64,000 nucleotides of DNA from Enterobacter cancerogenus (GTDB lineage: Bacteria; Pseudomonadota; Gammaproteobacteria; Enterobacterales; Enterobacteriaceae), in the NCBI GenBank assembly GCA_000773965.1, contig JRUP01000038.1:1-64000 (forward strand), read 5' to 3'. Positions within the stretch are counted from its first letter, which is position 1. Every line of letters begins with the position of its first letter. A program made the position numbers and the translations under genes. Positions 59,165-64,000 of the stretch are shown here, one piece after another. Under the pieces are notes generated by a model that was not told where the DNA came from, made no database searches, and was given only the letters and a program-made list of their open reading frames with translations.

Positions 59165-60250
59165 TTAATCTTCAGGTTGAACCGCTATTTTACCCTGTTC
59201 CACGCGGAACATCTTGCCCTTTTCGTCACTCATGTCGATTACATGTTCGACACCAATGGCACTGACAAATACCTGAGCCTGCGTGGCTTTCAGGCGCTCG
59301 GCAAGCAACCGACGACGCGAATCGTCCAGCTCCGAGGCGAAGTCATCAATCAGGTACAAACAGCGACGTCCGCTGCTGCGCGTCAGATATTCACCCTGCG
59401 CTAAACGCAGTGCACACATCAGCAGCTTTAATTGACCGCGTGAGAGTAAATCTTCCACCGGCGTGCCTTCCGCACGGATACGAAAATCCGCTTTGTGCGG
59501 GCCGCTGGCGGTATAGGTGAGCGCGCGATCGCGCTCGAAATTACGTTCCAGCAGTTCGGCAAAGTCGCTCTCTTTATCCCAGCCGCGCTGAAACGAAAAC
59601 GACAACTCAAACTCTGGTAAAAATTGACTGCAGGTAGCGATGATCTCTTTCGAGATCGCCGCACTGTACTCGGCTCGCCACTGGCTAATCTGTTCGGCCA
59701 GCGGCACCAGTTCCTGATCCCACGGGCGAATTTGGCTGTAACGCGAAACTTGTCTCAGCGCGGCGTTACGCTGTTTCATCAGACGCCGTAGATTATTCCA
59801 GGCATTGAAGAAACCGGGTGCGGAGTGAAAGCATCCCCAATCAATATAGGCTCTACGGTATTTGGGGCCGCCGTTGAGCAAAGTAAACCCTTCCGGCGTG
59901 ATCAACTGCATCGGCAGCAATTGCGCCAGCTCCGCCACTTTATGACCGTCGCTGCCGTCGATGCGCACTTTGCTATCACCGGCGCGATTTTTGGTCAGCC
60001 CCACGGCCAATTCGCGCTCACTGCCTTCAATTCGTCCGTGCAGGACAAACGCATCCTGATCGTGACGAATGACGCGTCCAGCCTGCAAACTGCGAAATGC
60101 GCGGCCATGTCCGAGGGTGTAAATAGCCTCCAGCACGCTGGTTTTACCGCTGCCGTTAGCACCCACGAGGAAATTAAAGCCTGGTGCCAGCGTGAGATCG
60201 GCCTGCTCGATGTTGCGGAAATCTTTAATCAGGAGGCGGGTTAAAGCCAT
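59165..60250 (-). CDS. recF: DNA replication and repair protein RecF
   Basis: 361 aa SMC-like ATPase. Walker A FLVGANGSGKTSVLEAIYTL, signature LSRGQLKLLMCAL, Walker B LIDDFASELD. Helps RecOR load RecA at gaps. Normally starts at or next to the dnaN stop; here 179 bases intervene, including a hairpin element. gyrB follows after 17 bases. Confidence 0.97.
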   Translation of the reverse strand: MALTRLLIKDFRNIEQADLTLAPGFNFLVGANGSGKTSVLEAIYTLGHGRAFRSLQAGRVIRHDQDAFVLHGRIEGSERELAVGLTKNRAGDSKVRIDGSDGHKVAELAQLLPMQLITPEGFTLLNGGPKYRRAYIDWGCFHSAPGFFNAWNNLRRLMKQRNAALRQVSRYSQIRPWDQELVPLAEQISQWRAEYSAAISKEIIATCSQFLPEFELSFSFQRGWDKESDFAELLERNFERDRALTYTASGPHKADFRIRAEGTPVEDLLSRGQLKLLMCALRLAQGEYLTRSSGRRCLYLIDDFASELDDSRRRLLAERLKATQAQVFVSAIGVEHVIDMSDEKGKMFRVEQGKIAVQPED

Positions 60251-60429
60251 GAACGAATCCAGCTGCGCATTAAGAAGTGGTTTTCACCTAACCCTGCCAT
60301 CGAGGGCGTTAACGGCGAAGCTAGTTTGCTCACGGCCAGCGCGCAGGCCCTGGGAGCATACTGAAGTATGTGACCAGGGACGAGCACTGCCCGGGGGCAA
60401 AATAGCGAGTAAGTTGGCCCGCTATAAGA
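60251..60429. repeat. Hairpin-bearing insertion between dnaN and recF
   Basis: 179 noncoding bases. Core stem at 60348-60379: CCCTGG...CCAGGG, an inner GCATACT/AGTATGT stem, and GA pairs between them. Flanked by GC-rich inverted segments (ACGGCCAGCGCGC, CACTGCCCGGGGGC). It looks like a mobile intergenic repeat of Erwinia/Pantoea type; family name not certain. Confidence 0.6.
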
Positions 60430-61530
60430 TCACAAGCGCATTGGCATGACGACGTATGCCGCCGCTGGGCTGGCAACGTCTTCAATTTGCACACTCGAAA
60501 CCGAATCGGTCAGCAGCAAACGCACGTTTTCGCATTTCAGCGCATTCAGCACATCCAACACGTAACTCACGTTAAAGCCGATCTCCAGTTCAGTGCCGCT
60601 GTACGATACATCCAGCATCTCTTCCGCTTCTTCCTGTTCAGGGTTATTAGCGGTGATCTTGAGCTGATTTTCGGTGATATAGATACGAACACCGCGGAAC
60701 TTCTCATTGGAGAGAATCGCTGCACGGGCAAACGCCTGTTTCAGCAGATCGCATCCCGCTTCCAGCGCTTTGTCCGGGTTTTTCGGCAATACGCGGCGAT
60801 AATCCGGGAAACGGCCATCAACCAGCTTAGAGGTAAAGATAAAGTCACCAACGTGGGCGCGAATGTTGCTGCTGCCGATCTGTACCTGCAGCGGAGTCTC
60901 GCCGCCATCAAGCAAACGGACTAATTCAATCACACCTTTACGTGGCACGATCACCGAATGGTTAGGCAACGCCTGGCCAATCGGCATGGAGCATACCGCC
61001 AGACGGTGACCATCGGTGGCGACGGTGCGCAACTCTTCACCTTCGGTCTCAAACAGCATGCCGTTGAGGTAGTAACGCACATCCTGATGCGCCATCGAGA
61101 ACTGGGTTGCTTCAATCAGACGTTTCAGCGTGGCCTGTGGCAAGGTGAACTCCACCTCGCTCTGCCAGTCATCCAGATTAGGGAAGTCAGTGGCGGGCAG
61201 CGTCGATAAGGAAAAACGGCTGCGGCCAGAACGCACCAGCATTCTGTCACCTTCCAGCGTCAGGCTAATTTCCGCCCCCTCTGGCAAACCGCGACAGATA
61301 TCGAGGAATTTACGCGCGGGCACGGTGGTCGCACCGGGCTCGTGGGGCTGCGTTAATGCAACGCGGGCCACCATCTCCATTTCCAAATCGGTGCCGGTCA
61401 GACGCAGTACGCCTTCACTCACCTGCAACAGTAAATTTCCGAGGATCGGTAAGGTCGGGCGTCCACCAAGCGGGCCGCTAACCTGTTGCAGTGGTTTCAG
61501 CAACTGCTCACGTTCTACAATAAATTTCAT
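60430..61530 (-). CDS. dnaN: DNA polymerase III beta sliding clamp
   Basis: 366 aa, as in E. coli. Three clamp domains; MKFIVEREQLLKPLQQVSGP, LPILGNLLLQV, LEMEMVARV, the cleft region YLNGMLFE and the C-terminal AAYVVMPMRL. Clamp that tethers polymerase to DNA. Starts 5 bases after dnaA. Confidence 0.98.
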   Translation of the reverse strand: MKFIVEREQLLKPLQQVSGPLGGRPTLPILGNLLLQVSEGVLRLTGTDLEMEMVARVALTQPHEPGATTVPARKFLDICRGLPEGAEISLTLEGDRMLVRSGRSRFSLSTLPATDFPNLDDWQSEVEFTLPQATLKRLIEATQFSMAHQDVRYYLNGMLFETEGEELRTVATDGHRLAVCSMPIGQALPNHSVIVPRKGVIELVRLLDGGETPLQVQIGSSNIRAHVGDFIFTSKLVDGRFPDYRRVLPKNPDKALEAGCDLLKQAFARAAILSNEKFRGVRIYITENQLKITANNPEQEEAEEMLDVSYSGTELEIGFNVSYVLDVLNALKCENVRLLLTDSVSSVQIEDVASPAAAYVVMPMRL

Positions 61531-61535
61531 ATGCG

Positions 61536-62936
61536 TCAGGAAGATAATGTTCGAATGAGGTTAGAGAAATCTTCTTTGATGTCGTGGCTCTCTTCACGCA
61601 ACTGCTCAATTTTACGGCAGGCATGGAGCACGGTGGTATGATCGCGGCCACCAAACGCATCGCCAATTTCCGGCAGGCTATGGTTGGTCAGCTCTTTCGC
61701 CATCGCCATCGCCATCTGACGCGGACGAGCCACCGAACGCGAACGGCGTTTCGACAGCAAATCCGCTACTTTGATTTTGTAGTATTCGGCCACCGTTTTC
61801 TGGATGTTATCGATGGTGACCAGCTTTTCCTGCAGCGCCAGCAAATCCCGCAGCGCTTCGCGCACGAAATCGATGGTGATCGCGCGGCCGGTAAAGTTGG
61901 CATTGGCGATGACGCGGTTCAGTGCCCCTTCCAGCTCACGCACATTGGATCGCAGACGCTTGGCAATAAAGAAGGCGACTTCTCCCGGCAGGCGGATATC
62001 GTTTTCATCCGCTTTCTTCATCAGGATCGCCACACGCGTTTCCAGCTCAGGCGGCTCGATCGCGACGGTTAATCCCCAGCCAAAGCGCGACTTCAGGCGA
62101 TCTTCAACACCATTGATCTCTTTAGGGTAGCGATCCGAGGTCAAAATGATCTGCTGATTGCCTTCCAGCAGGGCGTTAAAGGTATGGAAAAACTCTTCCT
62201 GCGAGCGCTCTTTATTGGCAAAGAACTGAATGTCATCGATCAACAGTGCATCGACGGAGCGGTAATAACGCTTAAATTCTTCAATGGCGTTGTTCTGCAG
62301 CGCTTTTACCATGTCCTGCACAAAACGTTCTGAGTGCATGTAAACCACTTTGGCATTCGGCTTGCGCGCAATAATGCCATTTCCCACTGCATGTAACAGG
62401 TGAGTTTTACCTAAACCGGTTCCGCCATAAAGGAAGAGCGGGTTGTAAGCGCCACCAGGATTATCCGCTACCTGACGTGCCGCCGCGCGCGCCAGCTGGT
62501 TAGATTTACCTTCAACGAAGTTATCGAAGTTATGGCGGTTATTCACATTTGAGCGGTAGGTGACATCCGCCGGGGCGGGCACTGAGTCCCAGCTTGGACG
62601 CAAGATTTGCGCCGGAGCAGGACGGTTTTCAACAGGAGCAGGGGTGCTGTAAGCCGCCATGGCAGGCTGGCTGGCTGCAACCTGCGCAGCCGGGCGCGTG
62701 CCCACTTCAAAACGCAGCAAAGGCACGTTCGGGCCGCAGAATTCATTCAGCAGCCCATTAATACTATTGAGATATTTATCCCGAACCCAGTCGAGTACAA
62801 ACCGATTTGGTGCATACAAGGTCAGCGTATTGTCGTTTAATTCAGCTTGCAGCGGACGAATCCACATGCTGAATTCGGTGGCAGGAAGCTCATCCTGCAA
62901 ACGGGCAAGACACTGTTGCCAAAGCGTAAGTGACAC
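61536..62936 (-). CDS. dnaA: Chromosomal replication initiator DnaA
   Basis: 466 aa (E. coli 467). The GTG at 62936 is taken as start by analogy with E. coli, with GGAG eight bases upstream; a GTG at 62948 is in frame. Domain I SLTLWQQCLARLQDELPATE, a short divergent linker (about 85-130), AAA+ domain (Walker A LYGGTGLGKTHLLHAVGN, Walker B LLIDDIQF), and domain IV HTH with the DnaA-box signature GGRDHTTVLHACRKI. Confidence 0.98.
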   Translation of the reverse strand: MSLTLWQQCLARLQDELPATEFSMWIRPLQAELNDNTLTLYAPNRFVLDWVRDKYLNSINGLLNEFCGPNVPLLRFEVGTRPAAQVAASQPAMAAYSTPAPVENRPAPAQILRPSWDSVPAPADVTYRSNVNNRHNFDNFVEGKSNQLARAAARQVADNPGGAYNPLFLYGGTGLGKTHLLHAVGNGIIARKPNAKVVYMHSERFVQDMVKALQNNAIEEFKRYYRSVDALLIDDIQFFANKERSQEEFFHTFNALLEGNQQIILTSDRYPKEINGVEDRLKSRFGWGLTVAIEPPELETRVAILMKKADENDIRLPGEVAFFIAKRLRSNVRELEGALNRVIANANFTGRAITIDFVREALRDLLALQEKLVTIDNIQKTVAEYYKIKVADLLSKRRSRSVARPRQMAMAMAKELTNHSLPEIGDAFGGRDHTTVLHACRKIEQLREESHDIKEDFSNLIRTLSS

Positions 62937-63143
62937 GGCGGACTCCACTCGTACAAAATCGATAAGAATTTCAGGCGCTAATAATAGAAACTGTCTTTTT
63001 TGACACAGGCGATCAGAAAGCGCCTGCGACCGCTATCCGCGGTAGTCATCCCTGGCGATCGCAGTGAGGATCGTCAGCGGAAGGGCGGATCATAGCGCAA
63101 AGCGGCACAGAGATCTTCCCTTTCTACACAGTTTTGATCCAAT

Positions 63144-63152
63144 TTATCCACA
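63144..63152 (+). promoter_or_regulatory. DnaA box TTATCCACA
   Basis: Perfect consensus R1-type box in the dnaA promoter region. A second, TTTTCCACA on the minus strand, lies at 63185-63193. Confidence 0.88.
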
Positions 63153-63409
63153 GGCTAGTGAAGCGCTAATGAGTTTACGCTTTCTGTGGAAAAAGCGAGC
63201 GGTGATCTTGCTGAAAGAGGCAATTTTTCTGGTCGCCTCTCGTTTCCGCGCAATAAATCTGCAAATTGATCGCAAGAAGATCCTGCGCGATCCTTGCGCT
63301 TTACCCTATAGCCCGTATAATTCCCCACCCGGCATTATTGCGTGAAGCCTTGATGCCCGGAATCAGCGGGCTGTATCTGGTTTCCAGGTGCCGCGAACTG
63401 CGAAGTAAA

Positions 63410-63438
63410 TTGACTCTGGACTGTACAATTATTACAAT
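63410..63438 (+). promoter_or_regulatory. Sigma-70 promoter of rpmH-rnpA
   Basis: TTGACT (63410-63415), 17 bases, TACAAT (63433-63438), about 100 bases before rpmH. Nearly ideal sigma-70 elements. Confidence 0.82.
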
Positions 63439-63524
63439 CCCGCCTCTTTATTAAAGACACATTGAGGCGTAGGTCGATTTACTGGCCCGAAAACGCGTCA
63501 CCCAGTGAAAATTTTCAAGTTTAG

Positions 63525-63677
<153 letters not shown>

Positions 63678-63691
63678 TAAAGCTAACCCTC

Positions 63692-64000
63692 GTGGTTAAG
63701 CTCGCATTTCCCAGGGAGTTACGTTTGTTAACTCCCACTCATTTCACTTTCGTCTTCCAGCAGCCACAAAGAGCCGGTACGCCGCAAATCACCATCCTCG
63801 GCCGCCTTAACTCGCTGGGGCATCCCCGCATCGGTCTTACCGTCGCCAAAAAGCATGTGAAACGCGCCCATGAACGCAACCGGATCAAGCGATTGACCCG
63901 CGAAAGCTTTCGTCTGCGCCAACATGAGCTGCCAGCGATGGATTTTGTCATCGTGGCGAAAAAGGGGATTGCTGACCTCGATAACCGTGCGTTAACGGAA
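63692..64000 (+). CDS. rnpA: Ribonuclease P protein component, 3' end outside window
   Basis: The first 103 codons are visible. GTG start as in E. coli (VKLAFPRELRLLTPTHFTFV). The RNR motif region is VKRAHERNRIKRLTRESFR, which binds the RNase P RNA. Needed for tRNA 5' maturation. The frame is open to the window edge. Confidence 0.97.
   Translation, partial: MVKLAFPRELRLLTPTHFTFVFQQPQRAGTPQITILGRLNSLGHPRIGLTVAKKHVKRAHERNRIKRLTRESFRLRQHELPAMDFVIVAKKGIADLDNRALTE

Overview
The window is chromosomal DNA of an Erwiniaceae member, most likely Pantoea or a close relative. The evidence is an enterobacterial core gene order (gyrB-recF-dnaN-dnaA-rpmH-rnpA, dgoRKADT, yidR-yidQ-ibpA, dnaTC, tag-yiaD-ghrB-avtA), proteins close to their E. 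coli counterparts, and a single small heat-shock gene (ibpA without ibpB), a known trait of Erwiniaceae.

Layout. 1-5923: a catabolic cluster with an ABC ATPase (cut by the window edge), an FMN alpha-hydroxy-acid-dehydrogenase-like protein that lacks the catalytic His, an NMT1-like protein without a signal peptide, a cyclic amidohydrolase, an FCD-type GntR regulator and an enolase-superfamily enzyme. 6240-9823: wecH, a GlxA-type regulator and xylB. 9991-10085: selC (tRNA-Sec). 10066-21619: an 11.5-kb P4-like phage satellite integrated in the 3' end of selC and bounded by 21-bp direct repeats. 21882-30276: regulators, a sugar MFS porter, a ROK repressor, dnaC-dnaT and a short beta-barrel protein. 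30419-39642: tag, yiaD, a LacI regulator, the 2-ketogluconate operon (ptxS, kguE, kguK, kguT, ghrB/kguD) and avtA. 40051-47407: a MocR regulator facing a compact six-gene operon (PP-loop ATPase, ATP-grasp ligase, class II glutamine amidotransferase, 2OG-Fe(II) oxygenase, YbaK-like deacylase, EamA exporter) that looks like an undescribed small-molecule pathway. 47464-54924: ibpA with a RNA thermometer, yidQ, yidR and the D-galactonate operon. 55367-64000: yidA, an orphan XRE protein and the replication gene block.

The satellite keeps the P4 plan: int, a cargo slot, a cos-like site, ogr and sid-like late genes read towards cos, an AlpA/Vis regulator, an immunity region with antisense-RNA architecture, small genes, and the alpha primase-helicase. 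Two cargo blocks stand out by their AT-rich DNA. One is a Septu-like ATPase plus HNH nuclease pair whose first start codon overlaps the int stop. The other is an unrecognised pair, a two-helix membrane protein plus a SAM methyltransferase, behind the alpha terminator. Clusters of TGTTCAC/GTGAACA motifs flank the replication genes and are candidate ori/crr elements.

The best leads are the six-gene biosynthetic operon, the membrane protein/methyltransferase pair, the CI-RNA-like immunity region (where commonly annotated Ash-type reading frames appear to be translations of a structured RNA), and the candidate cos site.
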